NCBI GenBank assembly: GCA_024345305.1
Contig: BRON01000010.1
Span: 124,001 to 188,000, forward strand
Length of the DNA stretch: 64,000 bases
From: Mrakia gelida
Lineage: Eukaryota > Basidiomycota > Tremellomycetes > Cystofilobasidiales > Mrakiaceae
Reading direction: 5' to 3'
Numbering within the stretch: the stretch's first letter is position 1; every line of letters begins with the position of its first letter. Below, piece after piece: positions 1 to 12,008 of the stretch. The translations under genes were made by a program, and so were the position numbers. The notes beneath the pieces were generated by a model. The model was not told where the DNA came from. It worked only from the letters and a program-made list of their open reading frames with translations, and did no database searches.

Positions 1-303
1 AGGTCGAGATGGTTGGAGGGGAAGGGAGGAAGGGAGGAGGTCGAAGCGGAGGGAGTCCGGGGAGACGTCCCGTCCTTTTCGACTCGAGAAATTCTGCCTC
101 CAAAGTCAAGAGCTCATTTTTTGAACTTCTCGTTGAAGTGGTCCCTAGAAATCGTACTCTACCAAATAAAAAGGTCGTCAGGAGCGCGACCTCCTTCTCT
201 GGAAAAAGACGTCCGCTCGAATGGACTCAACTTCCACGACCTCCTCCTCCTCCCTCTCCCTTCCGACCCATCCATCCCTCCCTCCCTCTCTCATCTTCTC
301 ACG
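1..303. other. Upstream region of the APSES factor gene
   Basis: Purine-rich at the far left, then pyrimidine-rich (runs of CTCC and TCCC) just before the ATG at 304. Such CT tracts precede many starts in this window. Short open frames cross it but show no recognisable domain. Probably promoter and 5' leader. Confidence 0.4.
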
Positions 304-3300
304 ATGCAGAGTCCTATACCACCCGCTCATCTGAGCTTCCACAATCTAGCTCAACCTACAGGATCCCCTCAACCACCTCCAGCACCTCCTCCGCCAGCAG
401 CAGCTCTCCCTCCTCTTGCTCCTCCTTCTTCTCAGCTCGTCGTCGAACCTTCCGCTGGATCTGAGCCTGAACCTCCAACTCCCAAGAGATTCGTGCCACC
501 AGGAGAGGGTCATCCTCCAGGTGGAGCCTACGTCGGAGATACTGGAGCGAAACCCAACGTCTATACGGCCGTCTATTCCTCGGTGAGTTTGAAGAAGGAA
601 GAGAAAGCAGGCTCGAAGGAGTTGGCCGGATTGGGAGAGAAGCGACCTCCTTCGAATCCATCTTCCCCTGCAACAAACCCAGCAAAGCTGACTTTCTCGC
701 TTTCTTATAGATCCCCGTGTTCGAATGTATGGTTCGAGGTATCGCTGTGATGCGAAGGAGGTCTGATGCGTGAGTTATCTGCTTCTCTCGCTCTCTTCCC
801 TCTCCCCTCCCTTTCCTTCCTTCGACCTTCCTCCCTCCTCCTCCCGTCTCGCTTCCTTCCTCGCCTCCTCTCTTCCATCTTCAAGCCATCCACTGACTCG
901 TAGCCCTCTTCTGCTTTCCCTCATATAGATGGATGAACGCTGTACGTTTGAATCCTTCCTGTTCCCTCCTGCTCTCGAGCTCTCGAGTCGTCCCCTCCTC
1001 TTCGACGATCGGAAGACAACGTCTCATCAATCGCGTTCGCGTCACGTCCTTCTTCCCAAATCGACGTGTTGCTTGTCTTTTTCGGCTTCGTTAGACTCAA
1101 ATCCTCAAGGTTGCCGGAATCGAGAAGGGAAAGAGGACGAAAATCCTTGAGAAGGACATCATCCCTGGGCCAGGACCGTACGAGAAGGTTCAAGGAGGGT
1201 ACGGGAAGTATCAAGGGACTTGGTGAGTTCTTATGTCTCTCTCTCTCTCGCTTCCTGTCACGTTCTAGATGGGTTCAATTAGCTCGTCGAGGTGTCTCTA
1301 CCTCCAGGACTCCTGAGGAGCTCTCAGCCACCCTCCCTCCGTGCGAGCTCGAGCTCACCGTCCCTTCCTCTTCTTCCCTCCTTCCCTCTTCCATCAGGCT
1401 CCCGCTCGACCGATCTCTTGACCTCGCAACCCTCTATGGAGTCAACAACCTCCTCTCAGTTCTCTTCGACCACAATCTCAGCGATGCAGCAACCGTCGCA
1501 GCTCTCCCTACAGCAGGCCGTCAAGCTACTCCTTCGAAACCTCGGAACCCAACAGCAGGTCGACTCGGAGGTCCTCCTCAAGCTCGACAGCTTACCCTTC
1601 CTTCCCATCCTCCCACCTCCGGACTCCCTTACAACCCCAACATCGCCTCTCCCTTCCAACCCGTCCCCAACATCTACCACCACCCCATCCAACCAGCTTC
1701 CCACGGCGGTCAGGTCTACGGAGGACCTCAATCGAGTCAAGCTCAGATGATGGTCACCTCCTCGTCCTACCCTCAGCACTTCGCTCCTCAGCAGTACCAG
1801 CCACCACAGGCCTCGTCGTCGAAACGGCCGAGACAGGATGATGGAGACGAGGAGGCGAGGAGGATGGATCAGCTCGCGGAGGAGCATCGACGGGTCGCAG
1901 CTGGAGTGGTTTCGGTGCCAGGAGGAAGCTACCAGGGTGGATTGGAGCCGTATGGAGGTGACTCGTCGATGGGACCTCCTTCGTCGAAGAAGATGAGACC
2001 TGCCGACGGCCCTCCGTATCAGGGAGCTGCGTTCCAGAACTCGCCTCGTTTTCAGGAGTCGACGCCGACGAGGACTCTGCCCGTCTCTTCAGGTTCGTCC
2101 TCCCTCTTGACTCTCGTTAGCTTCGTCTCTTCTCGTGGATATCGATTACTGACATGATCTTATTCTCTTCAGGTCCTTCAGCAGTCGCCTCGTCGTCCCG
2201 TCAACCCATCGCGTCAGGATCAGCACTCCCTCCTCCTCCTCCCGTCGCAGGTCCCTCTTCAGCAGTCTCAGCTCCCAACGGAACGTCGTCTCGGACTCTT
2301 TCGGACACTTCCTCCTTCCCACCCACCTCCTCCGTCGTCCCCTTCACTCGGTTCGCTTCCAAACCTTCGGATCCAGCCAACAACCCAGATCCCTCTCGTC
2401 AACGAGCCCTCCTCCTCGGCTTCTTCGACCACACCTCCTCCTCCGACCCCACAGGATCCGACGACCCCGCCGACCCAACCGTCCTCCTCCCCGACCCTTC
2501 AGACACCTTCGATCCCAACCTCGTCATCGACTCCTACGGCCACACCGCTCTCCACTGGGCCTGCTCCCTCTCCCGACCCAACCTCGTCTCCTTCCTCCTC
2601 GCCCGAGGAGCAGACCCCCATCGAGGCAACTACGCAGGCGAAACCCCTCTCATTCGATCCGTCCTCGCTACCAACCACTACGACACCCAATCCTTCGCTG
2701 CCGTGCTGTCAACCCACAACGACGAACTCTCCTCCACCCTCCGAACCCTCGACACCTCCCATCGAACGGTCCTTCATCACATCGCCCTCGTAGCAGGGAT
2801 GAAAGGAAGAGCGGCTTCGGCGAGGTACTACCTCGAGGCTGTGCTGGAGTGGATAGCGAGGAATGAGGGGTTGGGAGGAGGAACGACAGGGAGTGGGAAG
2901 GGTTTTAGGACGATCGTCGATATCGTGGATTGTAACGGAGATACGGCGTTGAACATCGCTGCGAGGGTGGGGAATAGGAGTTTGGTCGGGTTGTTCTTGT
3001 CGGTGCAGGCGGATAAGACCATTCCGAACAAGATGGGTCTCAGGGCGGGGGATTATGGGTGCGAGGAGGAGGTGAGTGCTTTCGCTTCGACGCGTCTCTG
3101 CGTTCGATGAGCCTCGAAACTGACTCGCTCGCTCGTTTTGTTTCTTCTGCAGGCTCTCAAGATCTCGCCAGCCGAGGAAGCAGTCGCGGCGATTCGGGAC
3201 CCTCCTCCTGGTCCGATCCAGAAGTCGAAGGACGTGATTGCAGGTTCGTTGTCTGCGCTCTCCCTTTTCCTCCCTCTTCGCGTCTCGCTCGCTGACCTCT

Positions 3301-4317
3301 TCCCTTCTTCCCGCCCAACCCCCTCCCATCTCATCCTCCCACCTCCCACCCACCTCCCCCCTACCTCCCTCCCTCCCTCCCACCTTCCATCGTCCCCGCC
3401 CTCCCACCCTTCCGCCCACCCACCCCTCCCAGACCTCACCAAAACCATCGAATCCCTCTCGGAATCCTTCCTCTCCGAAATCAAAGTCAAACAAGACGTC
3501 CTCACCGTCACCGAATCCCACCTTCGAGGAGCCACCAAAACCCTCTCCTCCGAACGTCGTCGGATCAAATCCCTCCGCTCGAAACTCACCGAACTTGACG
3601 CGCTCAACATCCGGATCAAGAACGTCCAAGCCGCTCTCGTCGAGGAGGAGATGTTCGATTGGAGTGGTCGATACACTGCCGACGGGTCCCCCATCCCCAA
3701 CACGTCCGGAGGGAGCTTCGTGTTCAGGGAGGACGTGCCGTCGAGTGCGGTGGTGGAGGGCGGGGAGGTTGATCCTGTCCCCAGGCTGAGGAAGGGAGGG
3801 TTGATGGAGGAGGTGGTGGAGTTGAGGAGGATTGGCGTTTGGCAGGAGAGGGTGGAGGGGTTGTTGGAGGAGAGGATTCGGATGGCGGAGGTGAAGAGGA
3901 GGGAGAAGGAGGTGATGTTTAGGAAGATTATTGCGATTTGCTCGAATGTGCCGTTGGAGTTGATTGGGTCGGTGAGTGCTCTTTCGCTCTTCTGGTTTAT
4001 GGGGCGGTGGGTGGGTGGATGGGAGGGAGAGGAACGGGAGGGAGACGCGAACTGACTTCATCTTCGATTTCGTTCGTTCGTTCGTTCGTTAACAGATGCT
4101 GGACACGCTGATAACGGCTGTGGAGAGCGATGGAGAGGGTTTGGATGTTGGGAGGGTCACTGGGTTTATGAACAAGGTACGTCCGGCTCCCTTCATTCGT
4201 TTTGAGAGGAGAGGATGAGACGCGTCGAGCTCAAACTGACTTCTTTCTCGACGCGTCTTCCCCTCTTCTCTTCTCCAGGTTCGACAGCAACAGCAGCAAC
4301 AATCTTCTCAGCGGTAG
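304..4317 (+). CDS. MBP1: MBP1/SWI4-like APSES transcription factor with ankyrin repeats
   Basis: DNA-binding subunit of an MBF/SBF-like complex that drives G1/S transcription in the nucleus. Exon 1 (304-582) is a Pro-rich leader. Three short exons (711-769, 929-941 and one from about 1096) join to an APSES/KilA-N domain: [20 protein letters not shown], then [19 protein letters not shown], then [14 protein letters not shown]. It continues after an intron as [16 protein letters not shown] Gln/Pro/Ser-rich linker with basic KRPRQ follows. The exon from about 2172 encodes ankyrin repeats ([40 protein letters not shown]). The C-terminal part (about 3430-3970) is a coiled coil, as in Mbp1/Swi4/Swi6. 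The last exon (4279-4317) ends in a Gln-rich tail. I count about nine introns with clean splice signals. Having APSES plus ankyrin makes it the DNA-binding subunit and not Swi6. Fungal MBF recognises ACGCGT. Confident on family; MBP1 versus SWI4 naming is a choice. Confidence 0.9.
4070..4090. repeat. (TTCG)5 microsatellite in an MBP1 intron
   Basis: About five TTCG units lie directly before the AACAG acceptor of the penultimate-but-one MBP1 intron, just after a CTGAC branch site. Related CGAA/TTCG runs recur elsewhere, for example near 23540. Confidence 0.8.
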
Positions 4318-5217
4318 CATCTTCATCTCCCTCATCCTCTATCTCGCCTCGCCATGTTCTCGTTCGTTTTTCTTCGGTTTGCGCGTTCGTTCGCTGGACA
4401 GTTTGCTATCTAGCTTTTATCTTCTCGTGTTTCGTTGTTTGCTTGTGTGTGCGATCTTGATACTCTCCAGCTCTATACCAGCTACTTCTCGTCCCTCTCG
4501 CAAACTCTCAAGGGCGTACTACCGGTTCTGGAGAAGTGGAAGGGAGAGAAGAGCAGGTGTCGAAGCGTGATTGAGAGGCGCGAAAGCGAAGCTGGTTTGT
4601 TGACCTTCCTGAGCGCCACGTCGACCATAATCTGGCTCGTCTACAGAACCAGAGGACTATACTCTATCTCGGCATGGCAAGTCGAGAATTTTTGCCTCCC
4701 TCGGTCTATTCTCGAGCCAACCAAACAACCCTCCCTCTCGCTCCCAACCTCCTCCGTCTTCGAGCTCACCCTCCTCCCCTCCCTTCCCCCTCAACCGTCA
4801 GCCTCCTCTCCCTCCTCCTTTTTCCACCAACTCTTCAGCCTTGTTCCCATCGAGATGGACTCCCTTCACCACCCTCCTCCAATGTTCTTCTCACTAGCTC
4901 GCTTCTCTGTCCCCTGAGCCAAGAATTCAGGAACGAAGGGACGACGGAATCACCTTGCCCCCTCTCCTCTTGCTCGCTTCCCTTTCGTCCCTTCTCTCCT
5001 TTCCTCGTTCACCTCAGACAACCATCATCGAACATATCGAAGGAGATCCTCAACCCCCTCGTCTTCGGTTCTCTCTCGGTTTTCTCAACACTCAAAGTCA
5101 ACAGGGACAGCAGCAGCATCAGCAACCTCCTCTCGACCTCCCTCCTCCCTCGCCTCCTCCCTTTCAGCCCTCCTCCTCCCGTCCTCCCTTCTTCGACCTC
5201 CTTTCCACCCTCTGCAT
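4318..5217. other. Intergenic / possible 5' exons of the next gene
   Basis: Mostly T/C-rich sequence. A possible upstream exon of the following gene begins at an ATG at 4855 and would splice from about 4883 (GTTCTT) to a CAG near 4929. The three frames from there to 5218 are all low-complexity (Pro/Ser/Gln) and I cannot choose between them. No recognisable domain. Confidence 0.3.
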
Positions 5218-7655
5218 ATGCCACCACCACCACCACCCGCTCCAGCTCTCCCTGTTCCTCCCATGCTCCCTCCCAATGCACCTCCTCCTCCTTGCCCTTC
5301 TTCGAACACGCTTTCGATCCATTCTCGACCTCCTCCTCCCCTCGGCCTGGCCGCCGCTCATGCTCCAGAGAGTCACCTCGGAACGATCCTGAGCGTCGCG
5401 GCCGACCTCGAGAGGAAGAACAGAGCGCTCCAAGCCCATATCGGAACCCTCGAGACTCTCGAGGGAGAGAATAGAGCTCTTAAGGAGGAGGTGGGAGTTC
5501 TGAGGACGAGTGTGGTGGAGGAGCGTTTGGACTCCCGCTCCAAGTCGCAGAGGATCGTCACTCTGGAGGTCGAGAACGCCGTTCTGAAGGCCCAGTTGGA
5601 GAGGCTTCTGAAAAGATCGAGCAGGTCTGATGGTATGTTCTGCACTCCCCTTCTCTCGAGGCTTCCGACGACCCTTCGACCGTCGAGGTCGGTTCTCCGT
5701 TCGACGCGTTCGCTGACCGTCTTCTCTCTTTTTCCTCTTCCTTTTCGATCGTTTCGCAGATGGGTCGGTCGATGGTACATTTCCTGCCCTCGAGCTTTTT
5801 ATCGAATCTCGAGTGTCTAACTTTTCGTGGTGCTTTCGCGTCTCGTTCAGCTTCAGCTTCAGCTCGACAACCTCTCCCTCCTCGACCTGCTGGAACGATG
5901 CAGAAGGATAGGTCTCAACGAGCTGGAGGTTCGTCTGTATCCCCTCTTTTCCACTCTCGTGTCCGTCCGAGCGTATCCTCGTTCACTTCAGCTGATCTCT
6001 TCTCTCGTCTTCTTCACAACAGTCGTCGGCGACGAGAAGGATCTCGCTCTCAACCCCAACGAACCCCCTTCAGGTCCTCGACCCATCCCTCTCCTCTCGC
6101 CCTCCGTCTCTCCGGAATCCAAGGCAAGAGCTACGATCGTCTCATCGCCTTCGGATCGTCGAACTGAGGAAGGGAAGGAGGAGGAGGAGGACGGGGTTGA
6201 ACTCGCCGCTGCCTCTTCGTCCAAGCTCGCACCTCAAAAGGACGACGCTCTCGGAGATGATGCTGGAGATGACGGGGGAGCTTTGGGACTGGGAGTGACC
6301 GGACAAGGTGCTCGCGGGGAGGAGGAGGAGGAGGTCGTCGCCGCTGGTGTCGAGGAAGCACGTCGAGACATCGTTGGGTCTCCTTCGGGTGCGTCTTTCG
6401 TCTCGTCTCGTCGCGTTCTCCCTCCTTCGCTTGGACTGAAGGCTGACTCTTCGTCGGTTCCCCACTCTTCGAACTTTCCACAGTCAAGCCTTCGGTCGTC
6501 GTCAAAGTCCTCCCATCAACCCCCACGGCAGCGGAGTCTGCTCCTCCCTCTCGACGCCCAGCTCCGTCTCCCGGGCCCTCTCGCCTCGCTCACCTCGGAG
6601 TTCCATCCCACGACGAGCAGGACGACGACGACGACGAACTCTCTCGAAGGAGAACCTCACGCTTCGACGGAGACTCTAACGGATCCGATCTGGACGATGC
6701 TGGGAGCGACGCGTCGGGTTCGTCTTCTCTCTCTTCCGTCCCCCTCTTCGAGCTCATGTTCGCCTCGACTAACTCTGTACCCCATCATTCTCACGAACAG
6801 AGACTTCTACTGGGACGGGCAACAACTCTCGGAATGATTCCCCTGCAGGTCCTCCCGCTGCTCATGGTCAGTCGCTCGATTTCGATCATCTAACGACGTC
6901 TCTCGAACTGACCTCTCGCGATCTTCTTCGCTGCTCACTTCAGGTACGCTCGCTCAGAACCTCCTTCGAATCCTCGGATTGTCGTCGTCGCCTGTTCTTC
7001 CGGAGGGCACGGACGCCGTCGAGGGTAAGCTTCTCTTCTCTCCTCCCTCTTTTCGCGATCTCGTTGAGCGACGTCGCTGATCCTCAATCCGTTCTTTGGT
7101 CTCGATAGGAGATCCCATCAAGGCCTTGGAACCTTTCAAAAAGCTCTACTCAGTCGGAGACATCAAGGAACAAGCCATGAACTCCCTCGCAACCCTACTC
7201 AATCCGATCTTCGCCAACCCCGCCGCGACGGTCGAGGCGGTCATCTCGGTCTTCGTCCCTCTGGCGGTCGCGAAGGAACGCCTCCGCTTAAAGACGTACA
7301 TCAACGACATCACCGCCCTTCTCACCAACAATACCCACGACTCGAAAATCGTCTTCTACAACTCCCACTCCAACAACAAACGACTTTGGCCAGAGGACGA
7401 GGGAGACGCCTACTGTACGTGCTTCGTCTCAGGCGGTTCTACCTCCTTCTAAACCTCCTCTCGGTGGTCGGATCTCGCTCAGCCTTCACCAGTCTCGTCA
7501 ACGCAAACGAGCGAACGGCCTGGTCGTACGCGGACATCGTCAGCAACGAGGATCGTCGAAGGAAGTACTCGCACCTGGTCGTCGGACTCGAGGTGATGGA
7601 GCGACGCCACTTTGCGGCTGTCAAGGCTGTCAGGGCTCTTGAGTACGCAAACTAG
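5218..7655 (+). CDS. Uncharacterised coiled-coil protein
   Basis: Not recognised. From the ATG at 5218 the first exon encodes a Pro-rich stretch (MPPPPPPAPALPVPP) and then a Leu/Glu-rich coiled coil (AADLERKNRALQAHIGTLET, then ENRALKEEVGVLR, then VENAVLKAQLERLLKR). It looks zipper-like, but no basic NxxAxxxCR region precedes it, so I do not call it bZIP. Short exons with good splice sites give an acidic, low-complexity middle (about 6023-6390) and a Ser-rich part. The C-terminal exons from about 7110 hold the best-ordered region: GDPIKALEPFKKLYSVGDIK, a hydrophobic helix (VISVFVPLAVAKERL), and a last exon ending AVKAVRALEYAN. The first exon is probably incomplete, with upstream exons between 4855 and 5217. 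A real gene is likely because frames stay consistent across about seven introns. Function unknown. Confidence 0.6.
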
Positions 7656-8762
7656 ACTCTTACTTTTCTCTCCTTCCTTCTGCTTCTTTCGGTTTTACTC
7701 CTCGCTCGACACTCTCCCTTCCTTTCTAGTTCTTTCATCACCGCTTTCCACCCTGCCCTCGCATTTCCTCCTCTCCTCTCCCGCTCTCCACTTCTTCTCG
7801 AACCTTCTTTCTTTTCTCCCCGTGCTACCTCGCTCACCCGTCCCTTCTCTGCTCGCCTCGCTCTCCTTTTTCTCTCGTTCGTCTTCGCGTCGCGCGTCCC
7901 TACTTTCTGCTCAAGACCCCTTCGCTTCTCCTCTCTGCACCCCCTCGCTTCCTATACTCGCGTAAACACTCTCGCACAGTTTTGATATACCCCCTCCCAT
8001 CCCTCTCGTTTCTAAACAGTCCCTCCTTTGCCTCGCTTCATCGTTTTCTCGCTCTCTCCATGGTTTCGTCTCGTCGCGTCTCGTCTCGTTCTCAACCCAC
8101 ACCTTTGCTTTGCTTTCTACCTCATACACGCTATCGACCTTTTACCCTTCGTACTGGACTTTCATAAACCGTCAGATACGTACCGTAGCACAAACGTTCG
8201 AGCAACGAAAGAAAGAAAGAGAGCGAGCTGTGAGCTCGTTCGAACTTCGACGCGTCGCACTTCTCTCTTCCAGAACATACACCCCTCAATATCAACTCCG
8301 ACGACTTCTCAGGATGTGGCTTTCTATCCAATTTCGCTTGAGCTCCGAGGAAATCCTCTTCCCCCTTCTACGACCCTCTCAAATCCTCGTTGAAACCCAA
8401 CCTCGCCCCCGCGACGTCGACGTCCCTGAGTTCACGCTTCTCTCCAGACATTCGCTTCTATTCTTCCTTCGTTTTCCTCTGCAGCTTTAACTCTGCCCAA
8501 TCTCTCGACTTCGAGAGTCTGCTCCTCGCCTGAGAAAAAACTTCCGGATCCGTTCGATCTCGAGAATCTCGATCCAAACTCTCGCCCCCTGCTCCCTCCC
8601 GACTCCTCGTGCGTCGTGACGTCTCTCTTTTCCTCGAGCCCTCCACACCTTGATTTTCGAGCTGATCAACCCATTTTCCCTCTCAGCCCCGTTCTCTTCC
8701 TTCTCCCCCAACCCTCACTAGTAGCTATCTTTCCTCTACTCAACAACTCAACTCACACAACA
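7656..8762. other. Intergenic, CT-rich
   Basis: Downstream of the coiled-coil gene and upstream of the Old Yellow Enzyme gene. Strongly pyrimidine-rich with repeated TCTCGT units around 8065-8095. It contains an ACGCGT at 8250. No open frame with a recognisable domain; probably 3' and 5' untranslated DNA plus promoter. Confidence 0.45.
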
Positions 8763-11142
8763 ATGCGAACTCCCGACGACACCTCCCTCTCTCCTGCTGG
8801 ATCTCTCGACTCCCCTCTCTCCCTCTCTCCCGACCTCGTCCTTCGCAACAGAGTGATCATGGCTTCCCTCACGAGGAACCGAGCTGGGCCAGAGACGGAG
8901 GAGGAGACAGATGGGTCTCAAGCTGATGCTTTGCCTAACAAGTGGAACCTGTGAGTCTAGGACGACGATGAAGGGGTGAAGGGGAGGGAGGGAGGAGAGG
9001 ATGTGAGCTCGACTTCAACAGCGAGGGCTGACCGACTCGCTTCTCCTTTTGCTTTCGCTTCGGTGCTGCAGGGAGTACTATCGCCAGCGAGCTCGAGGTG
9101 GCTTTGGACTTATCCTCAGCGAGGGCACTCTCGTTGAGCCTCAAGGAACGGAGTGGCCCATGGTCGCTGGAATCTACAGCGACGAACAGGTCGAGGCATG
9201 GAAGAAGATTACGGACGCCGTTCACCTTGAGAAGGGGGCTATCTTCTGGTGAGTCGTCGTCTTTCTCGGGTATGGAGGGAGTATGCGAAGCCTTTCACAG
9301 TGTAGCTGACATACGATTGGCTTGTTTCGTGCTCGTTTCGCGCTCTCGAAGCCAACTCTGGGTGAGCGCGTCGTCTTCCCTTCACCATCCCTCTCTCCCT
9401 CCGACTTGAGCTCACCTTCGATTCTCATCTTCTTGTCCTTTCTCTAGCACCTCGGACGAGTCAACCACCCCGATCAGAAGCAGCAGAAGGTCTTCGGAAA
9501 GCCTGTTCGAGCACCATCGAGTTCGTGCTCCGCCGCTCCCCGCTTTCCGTCGCGAACGGACTTTGCTGACTCTCCTCTTCTTCTCGCAGACATCGCTGCC
9601 CGAGGAGGAAAGTTCCGTCAGCTCCCTGGAGAGCCTGGGAACGTCGCTGCTCCTGCTCTCAAGGACCCGAAGGAGGTCGTCGAGGCGTTCAGAAAGGCGG
9701 CTGAGAACGCGAAAAAGGCTGGTTCGTTCAAGATCTCTCTTCTTTCTCGTGTCCATCATCGAGTATGCTGACACTCTGAAAATTCACTTCTCCAGGCTTC
9801 GACGGTGTCGAGTTCCACTGCGGTAAGCTCTCGATCTTGCGCGTCAAGTTCGAGCTCTCGTCGTTCGAGAACTGACGAGTGTTCTCGTTTCGTTCGTCTT
9901 TTAGCGAACGGATACCTCCCTCACCAGTTCCTCGACAAGTACAGCAACGTCCGAACTGATAACTACGGAGGATCTGTCGAGAACCGAGCGAGGTTCGCTG
10001 TCGAGTGTCTCGAGGCGATCCTGACCGTTTGGGGTGCGAACAGGGTTGGGTGAGCTTCGCGTTTCCCTTCCCTTTCTGACCCTCCCCCTCTCTCGTTCGC
10101 TGACCTTGATCACTCTTCGCGTGGTCAGAATCAAACTCAACCCTACTGCTGGTTAGTCCTACGAGCTTGAGTCCGATCTCGACGCGTCTTTGCTGACTTG
10201 TCTCGTCTTCCTCCTACTGGCTCGATGATCAGGTTACAACGGTTCGCCCTCCCATCACCATCTCTTCACCCGCACTCTCATATTAGACTGACCAGCTTCT
10301 CGTTCTCTCAGACGTCGGAATGAACGAGGAAGACACCGTCGTTCGTCCTCGTTTTTCCCGCTCACGCTATCGTTCTCCTCGGCCTGCCTGACCTCTTCCC
10401 TCTTTCTTCGTCGTTCAGGAAACCTTCGCCTATCTCCTCACCCAAGTCTCTCGCCTTTCCCTCAGCTACGTTCAGCTCGTTCGCTACCTCCCTCACATGG
10501 ACCCTGCTCTTCCAGGAGACGGCCCCGAGAAGAAGGGCGAGAAACGATCGCTCTGCCCAACGCTCGACATCGAGGGACGACTTGCTACTCCCTTCATCGA
10601 GGGTCAGAAGAAGGACGGAAGGGAGAGGGTGACGAACCTGTTCTGGAATGGAGGGTTCGGAGGGAAGAAGATCGGAGGAGGAGAGGGGAGCGAGTGGGTG
10701 AAGGCTGGGAGGGCTGATGGGTGAGTCGTCGTTTTTTTTTTTCCTTTCTTCTCCACTTCTCGAGTTTCTTAAAGTCGTTCTAAAGCTTCGAAACCCTCTG
10801 ACCTTCCTTTCTCTCGTTGCAGCATCGTCTTCGGGTCAGTTCCCTCTCGCCAGTCCCTCATTTAGCGACGCGTCGTCTCGCTCGCCCACCCTGACCCTTT
10901 CCTCCTCTCTCCTTCTTCCCTCTCGTATTTCGTCTTGCAGAACCGACTCGATTACGAACCCAGATCTCCCGTTCCGTCTCTTCAACAACGTTCCCGTCCA
11001 GGAGCCTGGAGGAGGAAACCCGAAGACCTTTTACCAGAACGGAGAGAAAGGCAAGGGAGACGGCTACATCTCGAGCCCCTTCTCGAAAAAGTTCCTCCTT
11101 CACTTCGGAGAGGGAAACGTCGCTGCTTCGGTCCCGGCTTGA
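8763..11142 (+). CDS. Old Yellow Enzyme family NAD(P)H:flavin oxidoreductase
   Basis: FMN-dependent ene-reductase, a TIM barrel that reduces activated C=C bonds of enones. The start at 8763 (CAACAATG) opens onto [20 protein letters not shown], the first FMN-binding strand with the conserved Thr of the xxLTR motif. Later exons give [20 protein letters not shown], then [12 protein letters not shown], then [20 protein letters not shown], which keeps the His/Asn substrate pair and the Tyr proton donor. [17 protein letters not shown] is the family signature. The C-terminal phosphate-binding strand reads [14 protein letters not shown], and the gene ends ...ASVPA. After the barrel centre the sequence is [11 protein letters not shown], where many family members have IRLSP; the Arg that contacts the flavin is Lys here. 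There are about ten short introns. The physiological substrate cannot be told from sequence. Confidence 0.9.
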
Positions 11143-12008
11143 AACTACTAGACTTTTAGACGGTCCTACATAAGAAATCGGATGAGTCGAAAACGCATCG
11201 CGTCTCTTCGTTCTTTCCCCTCCTCGTTACCCCTCTCGCAAACACGAGTACAGCGAGCAAGAAGAGGTCTAAACAACTCACGCAGGCGTCTTCTCTGGCG
11301 AAAGCGTCCTCGACAGTCGAGGAAAGGAAAGCGAGAAGCGAGGAGCGAGAAGAGCGGCGACCTCACGACGAGCCCACGCGGCGTCGTCCTGAGGGCGAAA
11401 AGAGGTCCTTTCGAGTTCGGGAAAATTCTCCTTCACCCGCCAGAGTGCCGAGAGAAGGTTGGTGATCATCTTCGGGCGAGTTTGAGTTTTCACTCTCAAG
11501 GAGAAGATCGTCCAACTTCAAAAGAACGTCCAAATCAGGCGATCACACTGACCTCGGCCTCTTCTCCTCCAACACCTTCCCTCCCTCCCTCCCTCCCCCC
11601 CCCCTCGCAAAAGGAAGACCAGCTCGACAGCGACCCTTCTCCTTTTCTCTTCCGAGTGGCCATCCTGCTGGGATACCTTTCCTGTGAGTCAGTTTTCCAT
11701 GTTTTGAACTTCTGGAAGGAAGGGGAAGCTCTCTCTCCCATCGTGGACGGTTCGTTCCTCTCCTCCGAACTGAACCACCTTCCCTTCTCTCTCTTCCCCA
11801 ACCCTCAACCGTCACCTTCTCAGACGCTACACCTCTACCCACGACACCCCCCACTAGTCCCTCTTCCCCTTCACGTTCTTTCATCCACCCTACCAACCCT
11901 TCGAGCGGCGTAATCCTCCCCCTCCCCAAGCCCTCTCCGCCTCGACCTCGTCACCTCCCTCCCCTCCCTCCCTCCTCCATCGACTCTCCTCCTCCCCTCT
12001 CGCCTTCG
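11143..12008. other. Intergenic with a poly-pyrimidine/poly-C tract
   Basis: No convincing gene. Around 11578-11606 lies (CCCT)n followed by about nine C residues, so the minus strand is G-rich and could form a quadruplex. The rest is CT-rich leader sequence for the gene at 12009. Confidence 0.4.

Noticed and set aside
2709..4061. 450-residue minus-strand open frame
   Set aside because: It lies opposite the ankyrin and coiled-coil exons of the APSES gene, is Arg/His/Pro-rich low complexity, and crosses well-formed plus-strand introns. It is a shadow of GC-rich coding DNA.
5218..5640. bZIP transcription factor
   Set aside because: The Leu/Glu heptads look zipper-like, but the basic DNA-binding region is missing before them. 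Kept only as a coiled-coil protein.
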